A stretch of 64,000 nt of DNA from Candidatus Nanohalarchaeota archaeon (GTDB lineage Archaea; Nanohalarchaeota; Nanosalinia; Nanosalinales; Nanosalinaceae): NCBI GenBank assembly GCA_022729235.1, contig JALDAJ010000001.1:372001-436000 (forward strand). Reading direction: 5' to 3'. A program made the position numbers and the translations under genes. Shown in pieces: positions 7,687-16,327 of this stretch (positions within the stretch are counted from its first letter, which is position 1; each line of letters opens with the position of its first letter). The notes under the pieces were generated by a model. That model saw only the letters and a list, made by a program, of their open reading frames with translations, had not been told where the DNA came from and made no database searches.

Positions 7687-8286
7687 TTATAGGTCAAGGG
7701 AGCCGAGCTTCTCACGGAACTCCTCGTTTCTGAGTAACGGTTCCGAGTCCCTATACGCACTCACCAGGTCGTTCCTACCACTCATTTGCTCTTCCACATC
7801 CCGGAGTATTCTTTTTCCTTTCCCACCACCGTCGAAGTATTCGTACAGCGACTCACACATCGCCAGATAGTTGAACATCGGGCTTTCCTCCCTGTAACGC
7901 TTCATACCGATAAGGTGTAGCCCGTCGTCCGCCCGGATGATATTCCCGTAGTTGAAGTTCGGGAAGTACACCTCGACACCTTTTTCTTCCAGCTGTTCCG
8001 AGAACCTGTACGCAGCCTCCATCAACTCACCGATGTTCCGGGAACGCGGGCGGAACTTCCTGCCCTCAATGAACCTGTCCTCTACAAGGCAGTACCCGTC
8101 TACCTCTTTTACGACCTCGAAAGGTTGTACCTCTATCTCGCGGTTAGCGGAGTTAACCCTCTCTATACTCTCCGCCGTGGAGAAATCAATCCTGTTCTCC
8201 GGCACCATCTTCAGTACTCTACCTTTGTCCGGCTGTATACTGGTGAGCGCGTTGCCAGTCCGGATTATACCGTCCTCGAAACTCAC
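7687..8286 (-). CDS. Kinase-fold-like protein lacking clear catalytic residues
   Basis: A 199-residue protein with no confident family match by eye. Residues about 100-130 (VEVYFPNFNYGNIIRADDGLHLIGMKRY) align in shape with the catalytic loop and metal loop of lipopolysaccharide/RIO-like kinases, where HxD...N and an Asp-containing loop are expected. Here the catalytic Asp is replaced by Asn and the metal Asp by Gly/Met, suggesting a pseudokinase. It overlaps the methyltransferase gene by four bases and probably works with it. Compare the intact-looking kinase at 56390-57106. Confidence 0.45.
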   Translation of the reverse strand: MSFEDGIIRTGNALTSIQPDKGRVLKMVPENRIDFSTAESIERVNSANREIEVQPFEVVKEVDGYCLVEDRFIEGRKFRPRSRNIGELMEAAYRFSEQLEEKGVEVYFPNFNYGNIIRADDGLHLIGMKRYREESPMFNYLAMCESLYEYFDGGGKGKRILRDVEEQMSGRNDLVSAYRDSEPLLRNEEFREKLGSLDL

Positions 8287-9185
8287 TGTCTCTCACCCAC
8301 GATAACATAATGCGGTGCGAAGAACCCTAGAAACCAGGAAGGCAGTAACGAAAACATTTTTGCACCTACACCCTGTTTCCGGTTCTCCGGCACGAACACG
8401 TTGCTGAAGAAGTACCTTAGTTTTTCCAGCGGCACCATGAAGCGCGGGAACCTGTAGCTCCTCAAGGGCGCATAGAACTTGACGTTTTCAAAACCTGATT
8501 CCTCCAAGAGTTCCTCGTAACCTTTTCTCGAATGCGTATAAACCTCGTAACCTCCTTTACCTCTCAGTTTAGAGTAAGCGTTAGCGAGCTTTCTCGGCAA
8601 CAGGTTAGTCCCCCAGAGACCGTTGTGGTCCTTCCAGCCCAGGAAGTACTGGGCGCCGAAACGGTTCTCGATACCGATCACAACCTTCCCGCCCTCATCC
8701 AGCTGGTCGTTCACGTGCTCTAGAAACTCTCTCTGGCTCTCCCTCGGATCTTCACTGTTCGTAGAAACCGGTATCCACTCCAGAACACCTACCATGTAGG
8801 CGGCGTCGAAATTATCGTCGAAATCCATCTCCGCGGCGTTTCCCGCCACTACTTCAACGTTCTCTCTCCCTTCATCTTCAGCTCTTAGCTCCGTTAATTC
8901 GGCGCACTTCTCGTTCACGTCGACCGCCGTGACCCTGTCGCAGATATCGGAAAGCTTCATAGAAAGCGCGCCGTAACCACAGCCGACTTCGAGTACGCGG
9001 TCGCAGTCATCGACCGCGAAGGCGAGGTAGCTGTCTATCAAACCATTATTGAACCTGTTAAGAAACCCTGGAAACTCCTTTCTACAATCACTTAGTGCTT
9101 CCGATAAACCATCCCTCCTAGCCTTTTCTATAAAATCTCCTAGAAAATCCTTCCCCGCCAGACCATAACGCTCAGACATAAACAA
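8283..9185 (-). CDS. Class I SAM-dependent methyltransferase
   Basis: A 300-residue methyltransferase with motif I VLEVGCGYGALSMKLSD, the acidic end of strand 2 in VTAVDVNEKC, AYMVGVLEWIP at motif IV and a C-terminal extension (LRSYRFPRFMVPLEKLRYFF) seen in glycan-modifying enzymes. ATG at 9179 (MSERYGL) is as likely as 9185. It is translationally coupled to the kinase-like gene and follows the nucleotidyltransferase gene by 29 bases, so the three probably form one operon. Confidence 0.85.
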   Translation of the reverse strand: MFMSERYGLAGKDFLGDFIEKARRDGLSEALSDCRKEFPGFLNRFNNGLIDSYLAFAVDDCDRVLEVGCGYGALSMKLSDICDRVTAVDVNEKCAELTELRAEDEGRENVEVVAGNAAEMDFDDNFDAAYMVGVLEWIPVSTNSEDPRESQREFLEHVNDQLDEGGKVVIGIENRFGAQYFLGWKDHNGLWGTNLLPRKLANAYSKLRGKGGYEVYTHSRKGYEELLEESGFENVKFYAPLRSYRFPRFMVPLEKLRYFFSNVFVPENRKQGVGAKMFSLLPSWFLGFFAPHYVIVGERQ

Positions 9186-9214
9186 AACTTAGAACCCGGG
9201 ATTTGTATAGGCTT

Positions 9215-9940
9215 TCAGTCCCTGAGATCGTACTCCCTGTTAGCCTCTCTCAATCTTTCCGGAGTACCAACATCTATCCTGTCTCCCTTTATCTCCCTGT
9301 AACCGACTTTCTCTCCGTCCTCCCTCATCTTATCGATCGCGTCAGTTAACTGGTATTCTCCACCGGCACCCGTGCCTATCTTCTCTATAGCGTCAAATAT
9401 CGAGGGCTCGAAAACGTACATCCCCGAGATAGCTAAATCCGAAGGCGCCTCACCTTCAGATGGTTTCTCGACTAGACCATTAACGATACCGTCCTCACCA
9501 TCTATAACACCGTAGGAAGTTACATCGTCTGGGCAGAAAGCTCCAATCGTCGCCTCAAGACCGTTTTCCTGGTGGAAATCGACCAGGTCGGGCATCGCTC
9601 TCTTGTCATCCACGTAGTTGTCGCCGAGGATGACCGCAAAAGTTTCGTCACCTATAACGTGTTCCCCTGCTTTAACCGCGCCCGCGAGACCGTCCCTATC
9701 GTCCTGGACCACGTATGTCAGCTGTACTCCCAGTTCTTCACCGGAACCGAGATAATCGATTATAGCGTGCTGTTTCCAGCCGACAACGATAGTAATATCG
9801 GTTATACCCGCTTCCTTCATGTCTTCTATAGCGTGGTGGATAACGGCTTTCTCTCCAACCGGTAGAAGTTCCTTGGGGTAAGCATTGGTAAACGGCTCCA
9901 TGCGCGTGCCCTTACCCGCCGCAGGAATCAGACCCTTCAT
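9215..9940 (-). CDS. Glucose-1-phosphate thymidylyl/uridylyltransferase-like enzyme
   Basis: A 241-residue nucleotidyltransferase of the RmlA/GalU/AglF group, which activates sugar-1-phosphate with NTP to make an NDP-sugar. The signature PAAGKGTRMEPFTNAYPKEL is at the N-terminus; GDNYVDD supplies the metal-binding Asp, followed by VEKPSEG and VGTPERLREA. Length and motifs fit the short form without a left-handed helix domain. It probably supplies the epimerase and dehydrogenase of this region. The nucleotide and sugar cannot be decided from sequence. Confidence 0.9.
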   Translation of the reverse strand: MKGLIPAAGKGTRMEPFTNAYPKELLPVGEKAVIHHAIEDMKEAGITDITIVVGWKQHAIIDYLGSGEELGVQLTYVVQDDRDGLAGAVKAGEHVIGDETFAVILGDNYVDDKRAMPDLVDFHQENGLEATIGAFCPDDVTSYGVIDGEDGIVNGLVEKPSEGEAPSDLAISGMYVFEPSIFDAIEKIGTGAGGEYQLTDAIDKMREDGEKVGYREIKGDRIDVGTPERLREANREYDLRD

Positions 9941-10051
9941 CAGTTGAAATTCAGGTCGAGAATCTTTTATGGTTAGTCATAGACGTAGTCCTGGAAGATA
10001 CATAGAACTATAGCCGTTAGAGATAAAAGTATCACGATAGTATAGAGATTT

Positions 10052-10252
10052 ATGACATCGAAGTCTGTTCCCACGAAATTCCCTGAAAAAATGCTAGAAG
10101 AACTCAATGAAGCGGTAGAAGAAGGATGGTATGCGAACAGGTCAGAGCTTGTTAGAGACGCTGTAAGAGAGAGGTTACGGGAGCTGAAGTCAGAAAGACT
10201 GGAAGAAGCCATCAAGGAAGACGTGGAATGGGGTCTGAAAAGTGATCGATGA
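10052..10252 (+). CDS. CopG/RHH antitoxin-like protein
   Basis: A 66-residue RHH protein: strand TSKSVPTKFP, then helices EKMLEELNEAVEEG and NRSELVRDAVRERLRELK, with a charged tail for toxin binding. A TATA-like gataaaag at 10021-10028 about 25-30 bases before the ATG suggests a leaderless transcript. The last 11 bases overlap the PIN-like gene, so it is the antitoxin of a two-gene module and probably represses it. Confidence 0.8.
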   Translation: MTSKSVPTKFPEKMLEELNEAVEEGWYANRSELVRDAVRERLRELKSERLEEAIKEDVEWGLKSDR

Positions 10253-10724
10253 AGCTGTTCTGGACGCCGGACCAGTTATACATCTAGAGCAGATAGAAAG
10301 CCTGGAGCTGCTGGATTTTATCGGAAAGATGTACGTTTCTGGAGAAGTGGCGGATGAGATAGGAAAAGGCATTACAGAACAAATCAACGTGGTGGAAAAA
10401 CCGCTCGAAGGAGAAGCAAAAGACAACGCAAAATACCTCAGCAACAAGTACAACATAGAACTCGGTGAGGCAACCGCGATATCGCTCTGCCAGCAAAAAG
10501 GTGTAAAGATACTATTTACAGACGACCTAAACGCAAGAAAAGTCGCGGAGAGAGTCGGTCTGGAGCCTCACGGGACACTAGCCATAGTCACAAGAGCCTA
10601 CTCCGAAGGTATAATAGAGGAAGAGAAAGCAAAGACAGTGATCGAACAACTACGGAAAGACTCCCGCCTCTTCCTAACATCAGACCTTGTAAGATGGGCG
10701 AAAGAAAGGATAGAAAAACACTGA
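10242..10724 (+). CDS. PIN-like toxin (DUF3368 type)
   Basis: A 160-residue protein with the PIN-like core of DUF3368: VLDAGPVIHL at the N-terminus (first Asp), VSGEVADEIG, LGEATAISLCQQKGVKILFTDDLNARK with the acidic cluster, and PHGTLAIVTRAY. GTG at 10242 overlaps the RHH gene by 11 bases. Proteins of this group are putative nucleases of toxin-antitoxin modules; RNA cleavage is inferred from the PIN fold. Confidence 0.78.
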   Translation: MIDEAVLDAGPVIHLEQIESLELLDFIGKMYVSGEVADEIGKGITEQINVVEKPLEGEAKDNAKYLSNKYNIELGEATAISLCQQKGVKILFTDDLNARKVAERVGLEPHGTLAIVTRAYSEGIIEEEKAKTVIEQLRKDSRLFLTSDLVRWAKERIEKH

Positions 10725-10820
10725 AAAGTTCGAAGTCCCATATCGCATAACCAACAACCACCATGTTAGATTTTTCTATCAAATGATAGATTTTTATAAC
10801 ACCAGATATAATTTTTGAAC

Positions 10821-11342
10821 ATGTACAGCGAGAACAAGCTGAAAGTGTTAGAACAGTTCTTTGAGAGACCGACGCACAGGTTCCAGCTCAGGGAGTTATC
10901 CAGAGCGTCAGATGTATCTCTGCCATCGGTCAAGAACTACATCGAGGAATTCATGGAACAGAGCCTCGTTGAACGCGATGAGGACGGAGTATACCCTGGA
11001 TACTCGGCATCCATGAACCAGAAATTCAAGCTTGAGAAAAAACTCTACACAGTCCGGAAGCTCCACAAAACAGGACTGATCGATAAAATCGTCGATGAAG
11101 TAACACCTGATGCAGTAGTGCTTTTCGGCTCAGCGGCAAAAGGAGAGGACATAGAACAGAGCGATATCGACATACTGGCAGTTTCCTCCGAAAAACAGAT
11201 ACATCTAGAGGAGTTCGAAGAAGAGTTAAACAGGGAGATAAACGTTACATTCGTGAAGACAGAGGAGCTGAAAAAGAACGAAGAGTTCGCGAACAGCGTC
11301 GCGAACGGCATAGTACTAGACGGATACCTGGTGGTCAGATGA
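10821..11342 (+). CDS. MNT-type nucleotidyltransferase antitoxin with HTH domain
   Basis: A 173-residue protein with an N-terminal winged helix (FQLRELSRASDVSLPSVKNYIEEF, about residues 21-44) and a minimal nucleotidyltransferase domain: VVLFGSAAKGEDIEQSDIDIL, with Gly-Ser at 103-104 and catalytic Asp115/Asp117. MNT enzymes paired with HEPN proteins neutralise them, in known cases by adenylylating the toxin. The ATG at 10821 sits about 25 bases after the TATA-like ttttataac (10790-10799), so the mRNA is probably leaderless. It overlaps the HEPN-like gene by four bases. Confidence 0.82.
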   Translation: MYSENKLKVLEQFFERPTHRFQLRELSRASDVSLPSVKNYIEEFMEQSLVERDEDGVYPGYSASMNQKFKLEKKLYTVRKLHKTGLIDKIVDEVTPDAVVLFGSAAKGEDIEQSDIDILAVSSEKQIHLEEFEEELNREINVTFVKTEELKKNEEFANSVANGIVLDGYLVVR

Positions 11343-11770
11343 ACTGGGGAGAATGCAAGGGAGAGAAAGTATTCGAAAGACAGGTCAACCCGGAGGAAGC
11401 CAGATCGCTCCTGAAAATGGCAAGGCTAAGGAAAAAAGATAATGAAAGAAGGGAAGTCAGGGACGAAAACGTATCACTGATAATCGAAAGCCACTGGGAA
11501 ACGATCAAACAACTCTCCACAGGACTCCTGATACTCGAAGGCTACAAATCATACTCACAGGAATGCCTCATAGAATTCCTGAAAGAGTTCCACGAAATAC
11601 CGGAAAAAGACATCCAGAAGATGAACCAGGTCAGAAAACTCAGGAACGACATCGACTACCGCGGAAAATTCCTCGACCAGGACTACCTCGAAAGAAACCA
11701 GGAACAGATACACAACATAATCCACAAACTCGAACAAAAACTCGAAACCAAGCTTGAAGATGATACCTAG
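11339..11770 (+). CDS. HEPN-domain toxin-like protein, catalytic His replaced
   Basis: A 143-residue all-helical protein in the partner position to the MNT gene. The conserved segment VRKLRNDIDYRGKF (about residues 98-111) corresponds to the RNxxxH motif of HEPN ribonucleases, but Tyr occupies the His position. It keeps the Arg-Asn pair. It may still bind RNA or the partner, or belong to the HEPN subset that uses Tyr. The four-base overlap shows translational coupling. The module lies inside glycan genes, a common place for mobile toxin-antitoxin units. Confidence 0.72.
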   Translation: MNWGECKGEKVFERQVNPEEARSLLKMARLRKKDNERREVRDENVSLIIESHWETIKQLSTGLLILEGYKSYSQECLIEFLKEFHEIPEKDIQKMNQVRKLRNDIDYRGKFLDQDYLERNQEQIHNIIHKLEQKLETKLEDDT

Positions 11771-11849
11771 CGTTCTCTATTATTTTCCAACCCTCTAATG
11801 TTCAAACAGAAACCAACATAGTTAAAACAAAACAAATTACCAACAAAAC

Positions 11850-14558
11850 ATGGAAATCTCGATAATAGGAACCGGATACGTAGGTCTTCCGGCAGGCGCC
11901 GGACTAGCTAAACACGGACATAACGTGCGGTGTGTCGATATCGACGAGGAGAAAGTCGAGAAGATCAATAAAGGTGAATGCCCGATCTTCGAGGAAGGTT
12001 TGCCTGAACTTCTAGAAGAAGTAGTGAGCGAAGGAAAACTGGAAGCCACAACAGATACTGGAAAAGCGGTTAAGGAGTCTGACATAACGTTTCTCGCGGT
12101 CGGAACACCGATGCGCGAGGACGGAAGTATCAACCTCGACTACATCAAGCAGGCGGCGGAAGACATCGCAGAAGGGTTGAAAGAAAAAGAGGATTACCAC
12201 GTTATCGTTGTGAAAAGCACCGTTGTGCCGACAACCACTGAAGAGGAGATTATTCCTGTACTCGAAGAAGTTTCAGGGAAGAAAGCTGGCGAGGACTTCG
12301 GCGTCTGCATGAACCCCGAGTTCCTCAGAGAAGGTACAGCGTTAAACGACTTCCTGGAACCTGACAGGATAGTAATAGGCGAACTAGACGGCAAATCAGG
12401 GGAAACTCTAGAACAGATTTACGAAGATTTCGATGCACCGGTGATGCGGACATCACTGAAGGCAGCAGAGTTAATCAAGTACGCTTCGAACTCATTGCTC
12501 GCGACCAAAGTATCCTTCATCAACGAGGTCGGCAACCTATGCAAGGAACTCGGAATCGATGTCTACGAGATCGCGGACGGTGTCGGGATGGACCACCGGA
12601 TAGAGAGAAAGTTCCTGAACAGTGGTGCAGGCTTCGGCGGGAGCTGTCTCACAGGCGACCAGGAGATACTAGTCAAAGAAGATGGCCAGACGCGCCTTGT
12701 CAGAATAGAAGAGTTCTTCGAGGAGAAAAAAGGAGAAAGTCCAGAAGGAGATATCAAGGCTATCAGCTGTAACGATGAAGGCGAGTTTGAATTCAAGCCT
12801 ATCCAGAAAGCTACTTCGAGAGACTACCAAGACGAGATATACACGATAAAAACCAGTATGAATAAAGAAGTGGAAGTCACGAAAGACCATCCTATGCTTG
12901 TCGTTGAGGACGGAAATCTGGAACTAAAGAAGGCAGAAGAAGTTGAGAAAGGAGACCGCATCCCTGTCTTATCAGAGATACCAGAAGACTCTATAGAATA
13001 CTTCGATCTTCTGGAGATAATATCTAACTCAGATGAGTTCAAAAACGATGAAGTATACCTGAAACCAAGTTTCGAGATTGAAGAGATAGAAAAGGAATTA
13101 CGGGAATACCTAGAAGGATACAACCAAAAATTCAGTTACGACAAGATCCGTGATTTCAGAAGAGGCAATTACATTCCTTTAGATGCGTTCCTGAAAGTAG
13201 AGAAAGAACTAGAACTCAAGCGTTCTGACTTCCGGATATACACATCAAAAGGAGCAACTACATATATTCCTGCGGTAATCTATACAGACCAGGATTTCTG
13301 GAGATTCATAGGCTACTACCTGAGCGAAGGCCACATCAACGAGGATAATTCAGGACATGGTCCCCGAGCCAGAGAGAGGATAATGCTGAGCTTCCATCCA
13401 GAAGACGAGCAGGAGTACGTCGAGGACGTGGAAGAGTATCTCGAGCAGCTCGGTATCAAGCACAGGACGGACTCCAAGGAGACAAGCACCCAGATATGCT
13501 TCTCAAGCCGTGCCTTCTCGTACTTCCTCCGGTGGCTTGGCTGCGGAACCGGCTCATACTCTGCCCAGATACCAGATATTGCCTATCAGGAGACAGAGGA
13601 AAACCGGAAAGCACTGCTGTCAGGACTCTTCAGGGGAGACGGATACATAGAATACACCAACCACTCCAACGCAGTAGTATACGACTACGGATCGGTGAGC
13701 GAAGAACTGATTCAGGGAATGAAACATCTGCTCCACAGCCTAGGTATAGTACCAAGCTACAAGGTATCAGAGTCCTCAAAATCAACCAAACCCGCGCATT
13801 TCATCCGAGTATCATCCAAACCACAGGTAGAGAAACTCCAAGAAATGTTTCTTGAAGGAGAAAGACAAAAAATAACCCAGCGACTGGATTCCTACGACAA
13901 AGAAATCAGACCTACTGGACACAAGAAAGACACCGACTTTACAACGGTCAAGGTGAAAGAGATCAGGAAAGAGAAAAGAGACACGGAAGTATACTCCCTA
14001 GAAGTCAAGGACACCCACAACTTCGTGACCACAGACGGACTGGTAGTCCACAACTGCTTCCCAAAAGATGTCCGCGCGCTGATATCCTTCATGGAGGAAA
14101 ACAGTATCGAACCTCGTATACTTCAGTCAACGATCGACGTCAATACAGATCAGAAGACAAAGCTCGTTGAATTACTAGAAAAACGTGTTGACGCTATCGA
14201 AGGAAAAACCGTAGCAGTACTAGGATTAGCATTCAAGCCAGGAACCGACGACGTCAGGAAAAGTCCGGCGATACCGATAATCCAGGAACTCAAAGACAAA
14301 GGCGCGGAAGTCAAAGCGTACGACCCGGAAGCCATGGAAAACATGAAAGAAAAGCACCATCCTAACATCGATTACTACGATACCTACCAGGAAGCGCTGG
14401 AAAACACAGATGCCGCTTTAATCGTCACGGACTGGGAAGAGTTCGACCAGATTACCAGAGAAGACATCAAGACCATGAACAACCAGCTCATCCTCGAAGG
14501 CATGAAAACCAACCATAATCTCCCTGAAGACAAAATAGAAGGGATTACTTGGTCATGA
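11850..14558 (+). CDS. ugd: UDP-glucose/GDP-mannose 6-dehydrogenase family protein with in-frame intein
   Basis: A 902-codon frame; removing residues 266-735 (intein) leaves 432 residues, the normal length. The family oxidises a nucleotide hexose to the uronic acid in two NAD steps. The NAD loop GTGYVGLPAGAGLA is at residue 8 onward; KSTVVPTTT, NPEFLREG and AELIKYASNSLLATKVSF follow. The split catalytic motif GFGGS | CFPKDV is restored when the intein leaves, and GLAFKPGTDDVRKSP opens the C-terminal domain. Without splicing the active-site motif is broken, so activity depends on splicing. It probably makes glucuronic or mannuronic acid for surface glycans. Confidence 0.95.
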   Translation: MEISIIGTGYVGLPAGAGLAKHGHNVRCVDIDEEKVEKINKGECPIFEEGLPELLEEVVSEGKLEATTDTGKAVKESDITFLAVGTPMREDGSINLDYIKQAAEDIAEGLKEKEDYHVIVVKSTVVPTTTEEEIIPVLEEVSGKKAGEDFGVCMNPEFLREGTALNDFLEPDRIVIGELDGKSGETLEQIYEDFDAPVMRTSLKAAELIKYASNSLLATKVSFINEVGNLCKELGIDVYEIADGVGMDHRIERKFLNSGAGFGGSCLTGDQEILVKEDGQTRLVRIEEFFEEKKGESPEGDIKAISCNDEGEFEFKPIQKATSRDYQDEIYTIKTSMNKEVEVTKDHPMLVVEDGNLELKKAEEVEKGDRIPVLSEIPEDSIEYFDLLEIISNSDEFKNDEVYLKPSFEIEEIEKELREYLEGYNQKFSYDKIRDFRRGNYIPLDAFLKVEKELELKRSDFRIYTSKGATTYIPAVIYTDQDFWRFIGYYLSEGHINEDNSGHGPRARERIMLSFHPEDEQEYVEDVEEYLEQLGIKHRTDSKETSTQICFSSRAFSYFLRWLGCGTGSYSAQIPDIAYQETEENRKALLSGLFRGDGYIEYTNHSNAVVYDYGSVSEELIQGMKHLLHSLGIVPSYKVSESSKSTKPAHFIRVSSKPQVEKLQEMFLEGERQKITQRLDSYDKEIRPTGHKKDTDFTTVKVKEIRKEKRDTEVYSLEVKDTHNFVTTDGLVVHNCFPKDVRALISFMEENSIEPRILQSTIDVNTDQKTKLVELLEKRVDAIEGKTVAVLGLAFKPGTDDVRKSPAIPIIQELKDKGAEVKAYDPEAMENMKEKHHPNIDYYDTYQEALENTDAALIVTDWEEFDQITREDIKTMNNQLILEGMKTNHNLPEDKIEGITWS
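12645..14054 (+). mobile_element. Intein with LAGLIDADG homing endonuclease in the sugar dehydrogenase
   Basis: 470 residues from Cys1 (CLTGDQEILV, block A) to VVHN, followed by Cys+1. Block B is VTKDHPMLV with the TxxH motif intact. Two LAGLIDADG-like helices are visible, FIGYYLSEGH and LLSGLFRGDGYIEY, so the homing endonuclease looks complete. The C-terminal block reads VYSLEVKDTHNFVTTDG. All residues needed for class 1 splicing are present. The +1 residue is the enzyme's own catalytic cysteine, the usual logic of inteins sitting in invariant sites. Confidence 0.95.
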
Positions 14559-14577
14559 TAGTAAGTTAAGACGAAGT

Positions 14578-15411
14578 TCAGTCTTCCTTGAAAGCTGTAA
14601 ACCATCCGATCTTGTCTTCATAGCCAAACTTTTGGCGATTTCTGACCTCAAAGGTGTGTACCTCGTAGCCCTTGCTGTCTAGAATATCTTTAAGTTTTTC
14701 TTCATCATACTCAAAAGATAATCTTCCCTGTCCTTCGCCCGCCCCATGATGTTCAACTATAATTATTTCAGGACTTGAAGATAAGTTCTCTAATAAATTG
14801 AATTCACACCCATCACAGTCTATAGCTAAAACGTCATCTGCTTCAAGATCGGAAGAATCTAAATACTCATCCGTAAGTTCAGATTCCCCCTGTAATTGTT
14901 TTACATCACACCCCACCACTCTATTTCTGACATCAATAATTTCTGAAACATCGTTCAGTTCTGCAACATCTCGAACTCTTTCCGCTCCTTTTTTTGTAGC
15001 CTCATAAGTAACAACTAATCCTTGTTCTCCTGTAAGCTTCGCTGCGGCTATGCTAGAGACGCCATACCAACCTCCAACAACTATGACCTTATCTCCCTCT
15101 GAAACATTACTTCTAATTAACTCGGTGTAGTTCTCTTCATAACTAGGTTTGTCTCTATAGATGCCTAAAATACCGTCTGCCGGCTTACGTCTTCTTATCT
15201 TTACATTGTTGTATGTCTGATAACCAGTGTAGGGCAGAATTCTTCTAATAGAGTTCTTCCAGATAAAGACGAAACAGTAACTAGCTAACCTTACTATGTA
15301 TTTGTAGGTTCTAAAGATGAGAAGGGTTATTCCGCCTTCATTTAGCGCCTTTCTTATTTTGTCTATTTTGAAGTATGTATGGAATTTATCAAGCATGCTG
15401 AATATATGCAT
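14578..15411 (-). CDS. FkbM-like methyltransferase
   Basis: A 277-residue protein with a hydrophobic N-terminal stretch (LLIFRTYKYIVRLASYCFVFIW) that may associate with membrane, then a methyltransferase core. VIVVGGWYGVSSIAAAKL stands at motif I, VVTYEATKKGAERVRD follows, and VLAIDCDGCEFNLLENL corresponds to the FkbM signature. The SAM loop has GGWYG rather than GAxxG. It is convergent with the dehydrogenase gene and divergent from the Gfo/Idh gene. Base composition is clearly AT-richer than in the flanking glycan genes, hinting at separate origin. Confidence 0.72.
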   Translation of the reverse strand: MHIFSMLDKFHTYFKIDKIRKALNEGGITLLIFRTYKYIVRLASYCFVFIWKNSIRRILPYTGYQTYNNVKIRRRKPADGILGIYRDKPSYEENYTELIRSNVSEGDKVIVVGGWYGVSSIAAAKLTGEQGLVVTYEATKKGAERVRDVAELNDVSEIIDVRNRVVGCDVKQLQGESELTDEYLDSSDLEADDVLAIDCDGCEFNLLENLSSSPEIIIVEHHGAGEGQGRLSFEYDEEKLKDILDSKGYEVHTFEVRNRQKFGYEDKIGWFTAFKED

Positions 15412-15430
15412 ATAACAACAAGCTAGCTTT

Positions 15431-16327
15431 ATGAAAGATACTGCTCTAGTCGGAGTCGGTAGATGGGGGAAGAATGTTCTCCGTAATCTGGATCATTTAT
15501 CGGATGTTTCTGTCTGCTGTCATAAGGGAGAGAAGGAGAACAGAGAGTTCATGGAGAAAAACTATCCTGAAATAGAAATGACAACTGATCTGAAGGATAT
15601 CCTTGAGGACGATTCAATCGATGCAGTCGCGGTTGCAACTCCGCCTGAAACTCATTTCGATATAGTCAAGCAAGTCTTGGAAAGCGGTAAGGATATATAT
15701 GTGGAAAAGCCGATGACGACGTCAGTTGAAAAATCAGAGAAGCTTGTAGAGCTATCCGATAAAACAGGAAATACTGTTTTCGTAGGTTACATATTCCTTT
15801 ATCATCCTGTCTTCAATAAGGTTCGAGAAATCCACAAGTCAGAGATTATAACCTCTATTAGAGCGGGCTGGAGGAAGACCGGCAGTTTCAGCGATAAGAT
15901 AACTCGCACCTTGACCTGCCACGATCTTTCGATCGTTTACCAGCTTTTCCAGCAGACACCTGAGAAATGCACCGTCACTTCGCAACATAGAACAGGAGAC
16001 CGTACAGATATTCTTGACGTCCAACTTGAGTTTGATAAAGGAAAATTACACGGAAGCTACAACAGAATTTTCCCTCAAAAGAGAAAGTCGATGACTTTCG
16101 AAACACAGGAAGGCAATTTCTACAACTGGACAGAGAATACTCTTTCAAAATTTAACGAAGAAGATAGAGAGTTCAAGGTCATATTTGAATCAACAAAAGA
16201 ACCTCTGAAACAAGAGATAGAAGCTTTCCTCAAATGTGTAGAAAAAGGCGAAAACCCAATAACTGACGCATCATTCGGGAATGAAATCGACTTAATCATC
16301 AACGAGATTGAGTCGCAGTTACACTAA
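15431..16327 (+). CDS. Gfo/Idh/MocA family oxidoreductase
   Basis: A 298-residue NAD(P)-dependent sugar oxidoreductase. The Rossmann motif TALVGVGRWGKNVLRNL opens the protein, AVAVATPPETHFD follows, and the EKPMTTS motif (catalytic Lys) lies near residue 95. The C-terminal domain carries LTCHDLSIVYQL. Members oxidise or reduce sugars in nucleotide-sugar pathways, for example 3-keto intermediates. The divergent promoter region to the methyltransferase gene is only 19 bases. The 3' end overlaps the FAD-enzyme gene by 29 bases on the opposite strand. Confidence 0.87.
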   Translation: MKDTALVGVGRWGKNVLRNLDHLSDVSVCCHKGEKENREFMEKNYPEIEMTTDLKDILEDDSIDAVAVATPPETHFDIVKQVLESGKDIYVEKPMTTSVEKSEKLVELSDKTGNTVFVGYIFLYHPVFNKVREIHKSEIITSIRAGWRKTGSFSDKITRTLTCHDLSIVYQLFQQTPEKCTVTSQHRTGDRTDILDVQLEFDKGKLHGSYNRIFPQKRKSMTFETQEGNFYNWTENTLSKFNEEDREFKVIFESTKEPLKQEIEAFLKCVEKGENPITDASFGNEIDLIINEIESQLH

